From assembly GCF_000387765.1 (NCBI RefSeq), contig NZ_ARZA01000236.1, positions 1 to 63,530 on the forward strand: a stretch of DNA of 63,530 nt, written 5' to 3'. Below the pieces are notes generated by a model that was not told the origin of the DNA, did not search any database, and saw only the letters and a program-made list of their open reading frames with translations. Source of the stretch: Caldisalinibacter kiritimatiensis. Lineage in GTDB: Bacteria; Bacillota; Clostridia; Tissierellales; Caldisalinibacteraceae. Of this stretch, positions 36,816 to 45,322 are shown piece by piece; position 1 is the stretch's first letter, and each line of letters starts with the position of its first letter. The position numbers and the translations under genes are program-made.

Positions 36816-37418
36816 TTAAGCGTTAGCTGTTTTCTTAGTTTTAAACCAGTTTATAAATCCAATCAATAATCCTAATGCTAAGAATGCTCCAGGAGGTAAT
36901 ATCATAACTAATGCTGGTTTAAATGCTTGGCCAAATAACTGAATTCCGAACACTGTCCCAGCTCCAAATACCTCTCTAACTATACCTAAAATTGTAAGAG
37001 CTATTGTAAAACCTATACCCATCCCTAATGCATCTGCTATAGACTTAATTGGATTATTCTTTGATGCAAAAGATTCTGCTCTACCTAGAATCAAACAGTT
37101 AACAACGATTAATTGAATAAATAATCCTAATGCACTATAAAGAGATGGTGCAAAAGCGTGCATAAACATATCTATTAAAGTAACGAATGTCGCTATAATA
37201 ACGATATACGCTGGTATACGAATTTTATCTGGTATAACCTTTCTTAATAAAGATACAACTATATTGGAACCTAATAAAACTGCAGTTGTCGCCAGTCCCA
37301 TACCCAATCCATTTTTAGCTGAAGTTGTAACAGCTAATGTTGGACACATACCTAGCAACTGAACAAATATAGGATTGTCTTTTACCAACCCATTTTTAAA
37401 AGTCTTCATTAAACTCAT
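36816..37418 (-). CDS. rnfE: Rnf complex subunit RnfE
   Basis: Six-TM membrane subunit of 200 residues, paralogous to RnfA in inverted topology. FVQLLGMCPTLAVT and VVNCLILGRAE hold the cluster-binding cysteines. It lies between rnfG and rnfA with short gaps. Confidence 0.97.
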   Translation of the reverse strand: MSLMKTFKNGLVKDNPIFVQLLGMCPTLAVTTSAKNGLGMGLATTAVLLGSNIVVSLLRKVIPDKIRIPAYIVIIATFVTLIDMFMHAFAPSLYSALGLFIQLIVVNCLILGRAESFASKNNPIKSIADALGMGIGFTIALTILGIVREVFGAGTVFGIQLFGQAFKPALVMILPPGAFLALGLLIGFINWFKTKKTANA

Positions 37419-37450
37419 CTATATCTCACCTCCAACTTTTAAGACACCTA

Positions 37451-38035
37451 TTACTTAGCTAACTCTGTATTAAATATCTCAATAGCGTTGTTAACACCAC
37501 TAGTTACAGCTCTCGAAGTAATTGTAGCGCCTGTTATTGCTTGTATTTCATTTTCATTAGCTGGCTCTGATTTTACGACTATTAACTCATTATCTACACT
37601 TTTTCCTTCATATTGACCTCTATATTCAGGAGTTTCAGCATTCGCTCCTAACCCTGGAGTTTCACCATGACTAACTACTTTAACTCCTGTTACTTTTCCA
37701 TCTTGTGATATACCAACAATCATTTCAATATCTCCTGCATAACCTGGTTCAATATTTTTAGTCTTGATTGTATATCCTACTAATGTGTCATTCGAATAAC
37801 CTGCATATATATCCATAACTCTCTCGTTATTACTTAAAATAGATTTCATTGTTTCTTCACTTATTTGTTTAAAGCTATCTGCTTGAGGTAATACTTCTTT
37901 TCTAGCTTCATCATTTGCTTTGGCCTCAACCTCTGCAATAATATCACTAGTCACATTATTAGAAAATGCTAATACAATAGCTGCAACAGAAGTAATTAAT
38001 AATAGCATTAAACCTAACTTAGTTACCTCACGCAT
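37451..38035 (-). CDS. rnfG: Rnf complex subunit RnfG (covalent FMN)
   Basis: Periplasm-side flavoprotein with an N-terminal TM (about 7-27) and an FMN-binding domain. The Thr of ITGATITS near the C-terminus is the expected site of phosphoester-linked FMN. The 194-aa length is normal. The start overlaps rnfD by eight bases. Confidence 0.96.
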   Translation of the reverse strand: MREVTKLGLMLLLITSVAAIVLAFSNNVTSDIIAEVEAKANDEARKEVLPQADSFKQISEETMKSILSNNERVMDIYAGYSNDTLVGYTIKTKNIEPGYAGDIEMIVGISQDGKVTGVKVVSHGETPGLGANAETPEYRGQYEGKSVDNELIVVKSEPANENEIQAITGATITSRAVTSGVNNAIEIFNTELAK

Positions 38036-38972
38036 TTTGCTTCACCTCCCCAAATACCTTTGGACTAGTATATTTATCTATAATAGGTGCAGCTACGTTC
38101 ATTAATAGAATTGAATATGATACACCTTCTGGATATCCTCCTTTTAATCTAATTAAGATTGTGATAATACCTGCACCTATACCGAATATTAATTGTCCTT
38201 TAGGTGTAACAGGTGATGAAGCGTAATCTGTTGCCATATAAATTGCACCTAGCATTAATCCACCAGCGAATAAGTGATAAGACATATTCACAAATCCACC
38301 ATCAAAAACTAATGCTAATACTGCAACAGTACCAATATATGAAACTGGTATACGCCAGTTAATTACTCCTCTATATAATAAATATAAGCCACCTAAAATT
38401 AGTAAAGCTGCTGAAGTCTCTCCAATACATCCTCCTATATTTCCTAAGAATACATCACTTAATGGCTGTAAAGGTAAATCTTGAGATTCACCAACTAATC
38501 TAGCTAATGGAGTAGCTGTAGTCACTGCATCTGGACCTGGCTTAACCCAAGTAGTCATAATACTTGGCCAAGATGCTAATAACATCGCCCTTGCCCCTAG
38601 GGCCGGATTCATAAAGTTATGTCCTAATCCTCCAAATGCCTGTTTTACAATAGCTATAGCAAAAACAGAACCTACAATTGGAATCCACCAAGGAGCTGTT
38701 GGCGGTAAGTTAAATGCAAGTAATAATCCCGTTACTACTGCACTAAAATCATTTATTGTCACTGGTTTCTTTAATAATTTTTGAATTACATACTCTGTTA
38801 ATACAGCAGCTCCAATCGCAAGTACAATGTGCTTTACTGCATTGAATCTAAAAAAGTATATACTTGCTAAAGTTGCTGGTAAAAGTGCAATTATAACATC
38901 TAACATAATTCTAGAAACTGTTTCTTCTGACCTTATATGTGGAGAAGATGACGCTATAAGTTTCTTATCCAT
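38028..38972 (-). CDS. rnfD: Rnf complex subunit RnfD (covalent FMN)
   Basis: Multi-TM subunit of 314 residues, homologous to NqrB. The flavin Thr lies in AVTTATPLA in the middle of the protein, and SSPHIRSEETV at the N-terminus is typical. With RnfG it carries electrons across the membrane while ions are pumped. It lies 12 bases behind rnfC. Confidence 0.96.
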   Translation of the reverse strand: MDKKLIASSSPHIRSEETVSRIMLDVIIALLPATLASIYFFRFNAVKHIVLAIGAAVLTEYVIQKLLKKPVTINDFSAVVTGLLLAFNLPPTAPWWIPIVGSVFAIAIVKQAFGGLGHNFMNPALGARAMLLASWPSIMTTWVKPGPDAVTTATPLARLVGESQDLPLQPLSDVFLGNIGGCIGETSAALLILGGLYLLYRGVINWRIPVSYIGTVAVLALVFDGGFVNMSYHLFAGGLMLGAIYMATDYASSPVTPKGQLIFGIGAGIITILIRLKGGYPEGVSYSILLMNVAAPIIDKYTSPKVFGEVKQNA

Positions 38973-38984
38973 TATACTCCCTCC

Positions 38985-40319
38985 TTACTTCTGAGCTTTC
39001 TTTCTTTTAGCTATTACCTCTCTTTTTCCAACTCTGATAGCTTCTACAAGTGGTCTTTTTGAAGGACAAACGAATGAGCATGAACCACATTCTATACAGT
39101 CTAATATATGATATTTGTCAGCTTCATCGTACATTTTTCTTAGTGAAAACTGACTTAAGAATAACGGTTGTAAATTAACCGGACAAATATCAACACATTT
39201 ACCACATCTAATACATGGCTGTGGGTCTGGAACTTTTGCTTCTTTTTCATTTAAAACTAAAATACCAGACGTTCCTTTAATAACTGGAACCTCATCAGTA
39301 AATTGAGCTATACCCATCATCGGACCACCTGATACAATTTTACCCAGTTGTCCTTTATATCCTTCACATTGTTCTATTACTTCTTTAAAGCTTGTACCTA
39401 TTTTCACAATTAAGTTTTTTGGCTCTTTAATTGCACTGCCTGTAATAGTCACTATTCTTTCAATTAAAGGCATTCCAGTCTGTATTGCATCAGCAATAGC
39501 AGCAGCAGTACCAACGTTATTTACTACTACTCCTACATCCATTGGAAGTCCTCCTGAAGGAACTTCTCTTCCTGTAACAGCGTTTATTAATCTTTTCTCG
39601 TCTCCTTGAGGATACTTAGTAACCAATGAAGCTACTTCAATATTTGGTTCATTAGCTACTACTTTTTCCATAGCTTCTACTGCGTCTGGTTTATTGTTTT
39701 CAATACCAATATAACCTTTTTCCACTCCAACAGCCTTCATAATAGCTTTTAATCCAAACACTACCTTTTCAGGTTGTTCAAGCATAAGTCTATGGTCTGC
39801 TGTTAGATAAGGTTCACATTCTGCTCCATTTAAAATAACTGTATCAATTTTCTTATCTGATGGTGGTGATAACTTTACATGAGTTGGAAATCCAGCCCCT
39901 CCCATTCCAGTTATACCAGCTTCTTTTACTACTTCTACAATTTCCTTTCCGCTTAAAGAATCTAAATCCCCTTTTGGTTTAACGGTTTCATGCACCTCGT
40001 TATTACCATCTGATTCAATAACTACACAAGTTACTTTAGAACCCGTAGGCGTATTCATAGAAGTTATTTTCTTTACTACTCCTGAAACACTTGAGTGTAT
40101 TGGTGCTGATACAAATGCCTTAGGTTCACCAATTTTTTGTCCAACTTTTACCTTATCCCCAACTTTTACCACCGGCTCACATGGTGCTCCTATATGTTGT
40201 TGCATCGGAATAACAACTGTTTCTGGAGCCTTAGCTCTTTCAATTGGAACCCCTTCGGTAGCCTTTTTATAATGCGGTGGATGAATCCCACCTTTAAAGG
40301 TTAGGTTCTTTAGACTCAT
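38985..40319 (-). CDS. rnfC: Rnf complex subunit RnfC (NADH-binding)
   Basis: Peripheral subunit where NAD+ is reduced. An N-terminal domain (GGIHPPHYKKAT is the family start) is followed by an NADH/FMN-binding fold (GMGGAGFPTHVKLSP) and two 4Fe-4S motifs near the C-terminus (CIRCGKCVDICP and CIECGSCSFVCP). It lacks the long repetitive tail of proteobacterial RnfC. It is the first gene of the operon; GAGGTG precedes the ATG. Confidence 0.97.
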   Translation of the reverse strand: MSLKNLTFKGGIHPPHYKKATEGVPIERAKAPETVVIPMQQHIGAPCEPVVKVGDKVKVGQKIGEPKAFVSAPIHSSVSGVVKKITSMNTPTGSKVTCVVIESDGNNEVHETVKPKGDLDSLSGKEIVEVVKEAGITGMGGAGFPTHVKLSPPSDKKIDTVILNGAECEPYLTADHRLMLEQPEKVVFGLKAIMKAVGVEKGYIGIENNKPDAVEAMEKVVANEPNIEVASLVTKYPQGDEKRLINAVTGREVPSGGLPMDVGVVVNNVGTAAAIADAIQTGMPLIERIVTITGSAIKEPKNLIVKIGTSFKEVIEQCEGYKGQLGKIVSGGPMMGIAQFTDEVPVIKGTSGILVLNEKEAKVPDPQPCIRCGKCVDICPVNLQPLFLSQFSLRKMYDEADKYHILDCIECGSCSFVCPSKRPLVEAIRVGKREVIAKRKKAQK

Positions 40320-40653
40320 AAATTTTCACCTCTTTGTTTTAAATTATAATACTTGATTAGATGCTTCGCCTTTTGTATACAATAAACTTTAAAAGAAAAA
40401 ATATTAACTTGTCTAAAAATGTTGTCGAAATATTAGGTATTAGGGTGTGATAATGTTTTCTCAACCAACACCATTCAATAGTGATGCTTGTCCCTAAAAG
40501 TAACACATTACTTTATAATCACTATATAAATATGACCTATACTATTATTTTATGCATAAAATTTAGGTGTCTTTAAATGACCCCTAGTCCCAACAAAGTG
40601 TCCCCTAAACTGTACAAATTATATTTTAACATCTTTTTTGAAAATTGTACAGG
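40320..40653. promoter_or_regulatory. 333-bp intergenic region upstream of rnfC with repeated motifs
   Basis: No gene is visible. Four copies of a motif close to TTGTCCCTAAAA occur on the plus strand at 40409-40418, 40488-40500, 40567-40577 and 40598-40610. CTGTACAA at 40610-40617 and TTGTACAG at 40645-40652 form an inverted pair near the end of the ATPase gene. On the minus strand a TATAAT stands about 20 bases before the rnfC ribosome site, without a good -35. I see no clear Rex site. The repeats could be regulator sites for rnf or the degraded end of a mobile element. Confidence 0.45.
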
Positions 40654-41226
40654 CTATAATATAACAGAATTATTTTTTTCTATATTTTTGTGTAAATATC
40701 CAATCTTTTCATTTACATAGTCTTTAATCCAAAGAAGTACTTCAGCGGTTCTTATATCATCATCCCCTAATACTTTTTTTACTTCTTTAGTGGTGAATTT
40801 GAATACTTCATCATTTACATAATGTACATATTCTATATCTATATCTTTTTCATTGTTCATTAATATCATTATTGTCTCACCTATATCTCCTAAAGGAGCT
40901 CTATCTATATGACTATGTTTAAAATAACATTGAATTTTAGTTCCTACTCCTTTTTGGGAATTAATTTTTAAATCTCCTTCACATCTTAATGCTGCTGCTT
41001 TCATTAGTGATAATCCTAAACCAACTTTTCTTGTTTTTCTAGTTGTTATAAAAGGGTCTGTAACTCTTGATAAAAGTTCTTTATCCATTCCGTCTCCATT
41101 GTCTTCTATTACTAACTCAAATCTATCTTTCTCAAAATCCTCACGTATTTCTATTCTTACTAAGTTTGCATTTGCTCTTATAGAGTTTTGTGCTAAATCT
41201 AATATATGAAGAGATAACTCCTTCAT
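40654..41226 (-). CDS. GHKL ATPase domain protein (histidine-kinase-like, no HisKA)
   Basis: A 190-residue protein whose first 110 residues form a HATPase_c domain: N-box LDLAQNSIRANA, DNGDGMD, then GLGLSLMKAAA. There is no phospho-acceptor His domain or TM. The C-terminal 70 residues are acidic and unassigned. It is the last gene of the redox-signalling-like cluster. It may be a serine-protein kinase or a sensor output; its partner is unknown. Confidence 0.88.
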   Translation of the reverse strand: MKELSLHILDLAQNSIRANANLVRIEIREDFEKDRFELVIEDNGDGMDKELLSRVTDPFITTRKTRKVGLGLSLMKAAALRCEGDLKINSQKGVGTKIQCYFKHSHIDRAPLGDIGETIMILMNNEKDIDIEYVHYVNDEVFKFTTKEVKKVLGDDDIRTAEVLLWIKDYVNEKIGYLHKNIEKNNSVIL

Positions 41227-41250
41227 TACTCATTCCTCCACAAACTTATA

Positions 41251-41967
41251 TTATTGCTGGACTCTATTAAAAAAATCAAACACTGCTTCAATAGACTTTT
41301 CTTTAATATCTATAAAGTGTAACGGCTCGTTTATATCCTTCAAGTAATGAGCATCAGAGTTTTGGATAATATTGTATTTTTTTAAATCTACAAGCTTTTT
41401 CAGTTGCTTTAAATTACATTTATTTGTAATTTCTAAAGTATTAAATTCTAGGTTTTTAGGTATAAAACCTAATACAGATAATATACTATAAGCTTTTTTA
41501 TCGATATGTGCTGGAACCATTACTCCGTTATATTGTTTTACTAAATCATATATATATTCGATTGAATAACAAGTCCTATTTAATAAAAACTTTTTTATTT
41601 TTCCGATTCTTTTATCCTCTGTATCATAAACAATTTGTTTTCCAAATATATCCTCTTGATTTTCTATATCTGGTAAGCCATTGTATATTAACTTTTGAAA
41701 ACTTAATCCATCTGATAAATCCTTAAAATAACATAACACATGTATTTCTTCTTTGGTAGTTACTTCCATGCCTGGAATAACTAATAAATCCCTTTGCTCT
41801 GCTAATTGCATTATCGCCTTTACATTTTCCATAGAATTATGGTCAGTTACAGAAATAATGTCAAGCTCCTTAATATACGCCATATTTACTATATTATTAG
41901 GCGTCATCTCTTCGTCCCCACATGGAGATAGTCCTGAATGTATATGCAAATCAATGCTAAATTTCAT
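41251..41967 (-). CDS. PHP-domain metal-dependent phosphoesterase
   Basis: A 238-residue PHP protein. Metal motif DLHIHS is at residues 6-11, then VTDHNSM, AHIDKKAY and NSDAHYL. The family includes RNase AM-like and histidinol-phosphatase-like enzymes acting on short nucleotides or phosphoesters. It begins immediately after the DRTGG gene stop (TAAATG), which gives tight coupling. The cluster suggests it turns over a signal or a phosphorylated partner; this is inference. Confidence 0.9.
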   Translation of the reverse strand: MKFSIDLHIHSGLSPCGDEEMTPNNIVNMAYIKELDIISVTDHNSMENVKAIMQLAEQRDLLVIPGMEVTTKEEIHVLCYFKDLSDGLSFQKLIYNGLPDIENQEDIFGKQIVYDTEDKRIGKIKKFLLNRTCYSIEYIYDLVKQYNGVMVPAHIDKKAYSILSVLGFIPKNLEFNTLEITNKCNLKQLKKLVDLKKYNIIQNSDAHYLKDINEPLHFIDIKEKSIEAVFDFFNRVQQ

Positions 41968-42300
41968 TTAAACACCTAACTCATTTAATTTACATGCTAA
42001 TTCATACGCTGTGTCTTTTGATTTAAGAAGAGGTATATTTAACTGATTTGCCTTACTTATTGTATCTTTGTCTATCTCCATATCTTCTGCAATAATAACA
42101 GCAGCTAACTCTACTAAGTTAGCCACTGCTACTACATTTAAGTGGGTTTGTATGGTTATCCATATATTATTTAATTTAGCATTTGCCATTACTACACTCA
42201 ATAAATCACCTATATATGCTCCTTGCACATCAATTTCTTGTCCTTCGTAACCAGCTATCACTTCTAAATCTAATTTTTTTATTATATTTGAAATATCCAC
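41968..42300 (-). CDS. DRTGG-domain protein (second copy)
   Basis: A 110-residue stand-alone DRTGG-like domain (IKKLDLEVIAGYEGQEIDVQ, then VVAVANLVELAAVIIAED). DRTGG domains also occur in phosphotransacetylase-linked and CBS proteins and probably bind a nucleotide-like ligand. GTG at 42300 is chosen because GGGAGG lies at proper spacing; a longer TTG start overlaps that site. It lies between the Fe-S protein and the PHP gene. Confidence 0.85.
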   Translation of the reverse strand: MDISNIIKKLDLEVIAGYEGQEIDVQGAYIGDLLSVVMANAKLNNIWITIQTHLNVVAVANLVELAAVIIAEDMEIDKDTISKANQLNIPLLKSKDTAYELACKLNELGV

Positions 42301-42331
42301 TATAACTCCTCCCAACTTAATATAACCTAAA

Positions 42332-43582
42332 TTATTTATTCCTTTTAGATATAATTATACAATCATCTAGTTTAGCTTTGCCTCTTACAATATCTTCAGC
42401 CAATGCATAACAAGTTGGTGCACCACAGGAACCACAGTCAAGTCCTGGTAACGTATTCATTAATTCGTCAATTTTTTCAATTTTCTTAATAGCATTCCCT
42501 ATATCTGTATCAAGTTTCATAACTCCTTTAGGTTGTATCTCTTCAGTCCATGTTATAAGTCCTTTTTCATATAATTCTAATGCATAATTTTCATCAATTT
42601 CTGCTATGTTGCTTTTACCTTGGGATATTCTTCTTATTCTATTTCTAGCAATAAAAGGATTTTCTACATTTAAAGGTCCACCAACACATCCACCAACACA
42701 TGCCAATCCTTCAAAATAATCAATATTATCTAACTTGCCTAATTCCATCTCTTCTAATACTTTAATAACATTTTCAATACCATCTACAGCAATGTAGTTT
42801 TCTACTCCAATAGCTCTACTTTGTCCGCCAGCTCTAGCCCAATCTATTCCCTTTGGAGTTGCTCTTACAATTCTCTCTACTTTTTCAACAGACTTAGTAC
42901 TTCTAACAATGTCTCCATATATCTTTTTAATAGATATTGAACCATCTAGATTAGATTGCTTTATCCCTATTGGGTCTTTTATACTTGCCACTTTGGCTGG
43001 ACATTGACTTATATAAAATACACCTATTTCCTCCGATTTGAATCCATACTTTTCCATAACTTCTTTTCTTGCCATTCTTGCCGCAATCTCCATCGGTGAT
43101 TCTATTTTAATTATATGGTCAATTAATGTTGGAAATCTAACTTGTATAAGCCTTAATACTGCCGGACACAATGATGAAATAACAGGCTTAGGTAAATTTT
43201 TATCCTTTATTATATTTCTTATTACCGTAGTAGAAATATCTGCTGCATAACCTTCATCATATACATAGTCAAAACCTAACTTTTTAATACCATTAAATAC
43301 TTTATTCATATCAATATCCATGTCAAATTGACCATAAAGGGACATTGCAGGTATTGCAACATTAAATTTAAATTGCTTTAACTTATCTAAATCATCTGTA
43401 ACTGCTTTCTGAGCATGATAAGGACATACTCTTATACACTCACCACAGTCTATGCATCTTTCCTTTAAAATTACTGCTTTTTTATCTCTAACTCTTATGG
43501 CTTCAGTAGGACATCTTCTCATACAGTTTGTACAACCGTTACACTTATCTTTATCTAAAACCACAGAGTGGAATTCATTCAT
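42332..43582 (-). CDS. Ferredoxin/[FeFe]-hydrogenase-like Fe-S protein with C-terminal FeS domain
   Basis: A 416-residue Fe-S protein. Residues 14-24 and 43-53 hold two ferredoxin motifs (CNGCTNCMRRC and CIDCGECIRVC). The middle is a hydrogenase large-subunit-like domain: Cys139 in SLCPAV, Cys194 in QCPAKVAS, and Cys295/Cys299 in LACVGGCVGG match the four H-cluster ligands. The adjacent proton-relay Cys of active enzymes (TSCCP) is Leu here, and the L2 Met-Pro is changed. The C-terminus (from Cys383, CGSCGAPTC) is the FeS domain also found in RnfB. A sensor or electron-transfer role is more likely than H2 production. The start at 43582 is set by AGGTGAT. Confidence 0.9.
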   Translation of the reverse strand: MNEFHSVVLDKDKCNGCTNCMRRCPTEAIRVRDKKAVILKERCIDCGECIRVCPYHAQKAVTDDLDKLKQFKFNVAIPAMSLYGQFDMDIDMNKVFNGIKKLGFDYVYDEGYAADISTTVIRNIIKDKNLPKPVISSLCPAVLRLIQVRFPTLIDHIIKIESPMEIAARMARKEVMEKYGFKSEEIGVFYISQCPAKVASIKDPIGIKQSNLDGSISIKKIYGDIVRSTKSVEKVERIVRATPKGIDWARAGGQSRAIGVENYIAVDGIENVIKVLEEMELGKLDNIDYFEGLACVGGCVGGPLNVENPFIARNRIRRISQGKSNIAEIDENYALELYEKGLITWTEEIQPKGVMKLDTDIGNAIKKIEKIDELMNTLPGLDCGSCGAPTCYALAEDIVRGKAKLDDCIIISKRNK

Positions 43583-43600
43583 ATTTATCACCTACTATCA

Positions 43601-44050
43601 TTACTTTTTATGTTTATTACTTAAATAAATATACATAATAACTTCTGTGCCATCTGTATGACTTGATTTAATCTCAAATTTATCAGACCATTTCTTCATA
43701 TTAGGTAAACCCATACCTGCCCCAAATCCTAGTTCTCTAACGCTATTGGGTGCAGTAGAATATCCTTGTTGCATAGCTAGCTCTATATTCTCTATGCCAG
43801 GTCCCTTGTCTTTTGCTGTTATTTTTATTTTTTCAGGTGATATTATCGCTGTTATTTTTCCTCCATGCGAATGAATAACTATATTCATTTCAGCTTCATA
43901 TGTTACTATAGCAACTCTTCTAATAGTCTGAGAATCAATCCCTAGTTTTGTTAAAACTTTTTTTATATTACTTGAAGCTTCTCCTGCCCTACTAAAATCA
44001 TTTTCAATTACATCATACTCTAACTTTATTGAAGTATTTGGACTATTCAT
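43601..44050 (-). CDS. RsbW/SpoIIAB-like anti-sigma serine kinase-type ATPase
   Basis: A 149-residue GHKL ATPase of the anti-sigma/serine-kinase type. The N-box is EAEMNIVIHSHGG; G1 is DKGPGIENI; the lid and G2 are GFGAGMGLPNMK. In this family such proteins bind a sigma factor or phosphorylate an antagonist. No STAS antagonist or sigma gene is adjacent. It overlaps the upstream DRTGG gene by eight bases and precedes the Fe-S protein by 18. Confidence 0.9.
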   Translation of the reverse strand: MNSPNTSIKLEYDVIENDFSRAGEASSNIKKVLTKLGIDSQTIRRVAIVTYEAEMNIVIHSHGGKITAIISPEKIKITAKDKGPGIENIELAMQQGYSTAPNSVRELGFGAGMGLPNMKKWSDKFEIKSSHTDGTEVIMYIYLSNKHKK

Positions 44051-44411
44051 TATACGCCTCACCCATTATTTCTACTCCTTTAAGACCTTTGCTATACAAT
44101 TTACCACAAGCAGTATATAAAATATCATCCGTCTTCATAATTGTTATATTATTTTGTTTAGCCATTTTTAATATTTCTTTACTCGGCATCTTTCCTCTTA
44201 CAAATACTATTGCAAATAAATCTACCATTTCAGCAGTCCTTATTACCTGTAAATTAGTTAATCCGGTTAATAAGACAGTACTATCGTTAACAAACGCTAA
44301 TACATCACTCATCAAATCGGAACCAAAAGCTGATATTACTTCTCTTTGTAAAAACTCCTCCCCCACTAAAACTTCTGCATTTAGAATCTCTTTAATTTCA
44401 ACCAACTTCAC
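44043..44411 (-). CDS. DRTGG-domain protein (first copy)
   Basis: A protein of about 122 residues made of one DRTGG-like domain (FGSDLMSDVLAFVND, VLLTGLTNLQVIRTAEM, IVFVRGKMPS). It is related to, but clearly diverged from, the copy at 42 kb. Start choice: GTG at 44411 is six bases after GAGGTG, while an ATG at 44417 touches that site. It is the first gene of the cluster, upstream of the anti-sigma-type ATPase. Confidence 0.85.
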   Translation of the reverse strand: MKLVEIKEILNAEVLVGEEFLQREVISAFGSDLMSDVLAFVNDSTVLLTGLTNLQVIRTAEMVDLFAIVFVRGKMPSKEILKMAKQNNITIMKTDDILYTACGKLYSKGLKGVEIMGEAYNE

Positions 44412-44436
44412 AAGCATCACCTCATTTACTTTCTAC

Positions 44437-45321
44437 TTAATTAGAAACCCCATAATTAAATAAACTCTGATTAAACTTTTTATATTCTTTTATTAAGTTA
44501 GAATCTTTATTTTCAAGTTTAGAACAAATTTCTTTTCTAACTTGAATAGTCCCTTTTAAATTGTTAATAATTTCACTTAGTTGCTCACTAACTACTTTTT
44601 CTTCAACCAACTCAATCTTTTGTTCTATACTCTCTGTATTATTTACCATGCTTTGTTTAAGAAGTTCTTTATCATCTTCTAATAATGCATTAGGCCATAA
44701 ACTACATTCTTGTCCATAAGCATTAGTTACCGTTGCTAATAAATCTGAAACTTGGTCAATATATTCACTATCCTCAGGTTTATATTTTATAGATTTTTGA
44801 CCTATGATTGCTGAGTTTATAAACGAATCTTTATAATACTTCTTTATTTCCTTAATATACTCATCAGCTTCTTCTCTATTGTAAAAACTTCCTGCAAATA
44901 CTTTGTAGTTGGTATCTGCCTTAATTATATATCCACAAAGACCTTTTTCTTCCATATCTTTAATCAAATTTCCTGCGTTCTTTATATCGGAAAAGCTACC
45001 AACCTGAACATTAAATATATTTACTCCATTAATTACTAGTGTTTTTTCTAACTGAAGCTCTTCGGAATCTGCTGTCTCTGTATTAGAATCCTCTTTATTT
45101 TCTATTGTATTAGTTGAATTTGCATTTGTCTCTTGTACTTGTTGCCCCCTGTCTTTATTTATACTTAATTCCTCATTAGTAAAAATAGGATAAATAAAAT
45201 ACTTAACTAATGCTAATCCAAGTATTACTGCTACAGTTGGCGCGAATACAAAAAATGCTAAAACCGTTATAACTTTATTTTTATTATTTAGCTTTTTTCT
45301 TGAACGCCTTGAACGCCTCAC
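44437..45321 (-). CDS. SPOR-domain membrane protein
   Basis: A 294-residue type II membrane protein: a very basic N-terminus (RRSRRSRKKL), TM at about 18-42, a polar linker and a SPOR-like domain near 100-172 (FNVQVGSFSDIKNAGNLI, then YKVFAGSFYNREEA). SPOR domains bind denuded peptidoglycan at septa. The C-terminal 110 residues are helical and unassigned. The GTG start lies one base after the dinB stop. Confidence 0.85.
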   Translation of the reverse strand: MRRSRRSRKKLNNKNKVITVLAFFVFAPTVAVILGLALVKYFIYPIFTNEELSINKDRGQQVQETNANSTNTIENKEDSNTETADSEELQLEKTLVINGVNIFNVQVGSFSDIKNAGNLIKDMEEKGLCGYIIKADTNYKVFAGSFYNREEADEYIKEIKKYYKDSFINSAIIGQKSIKYKPEDSEYIDQVSDLLATVTNAYGQECSLWPNALLEDDKELLKQSMVNNTESIEQKIELVEEKVVSEQLSEIINNLKGTIQVRKEICSKLENKDSNLIKEYKKFNQSLFNYGVSN

Positions 45322-45322
45322 T

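Noticed and set aside
40320-40653. Rex redox-repressor site before rnfC
   Set aside because: No TTGTTAA-N4-TTAACAA-like palindrome is visible; only the TTGTC-type repeats are.
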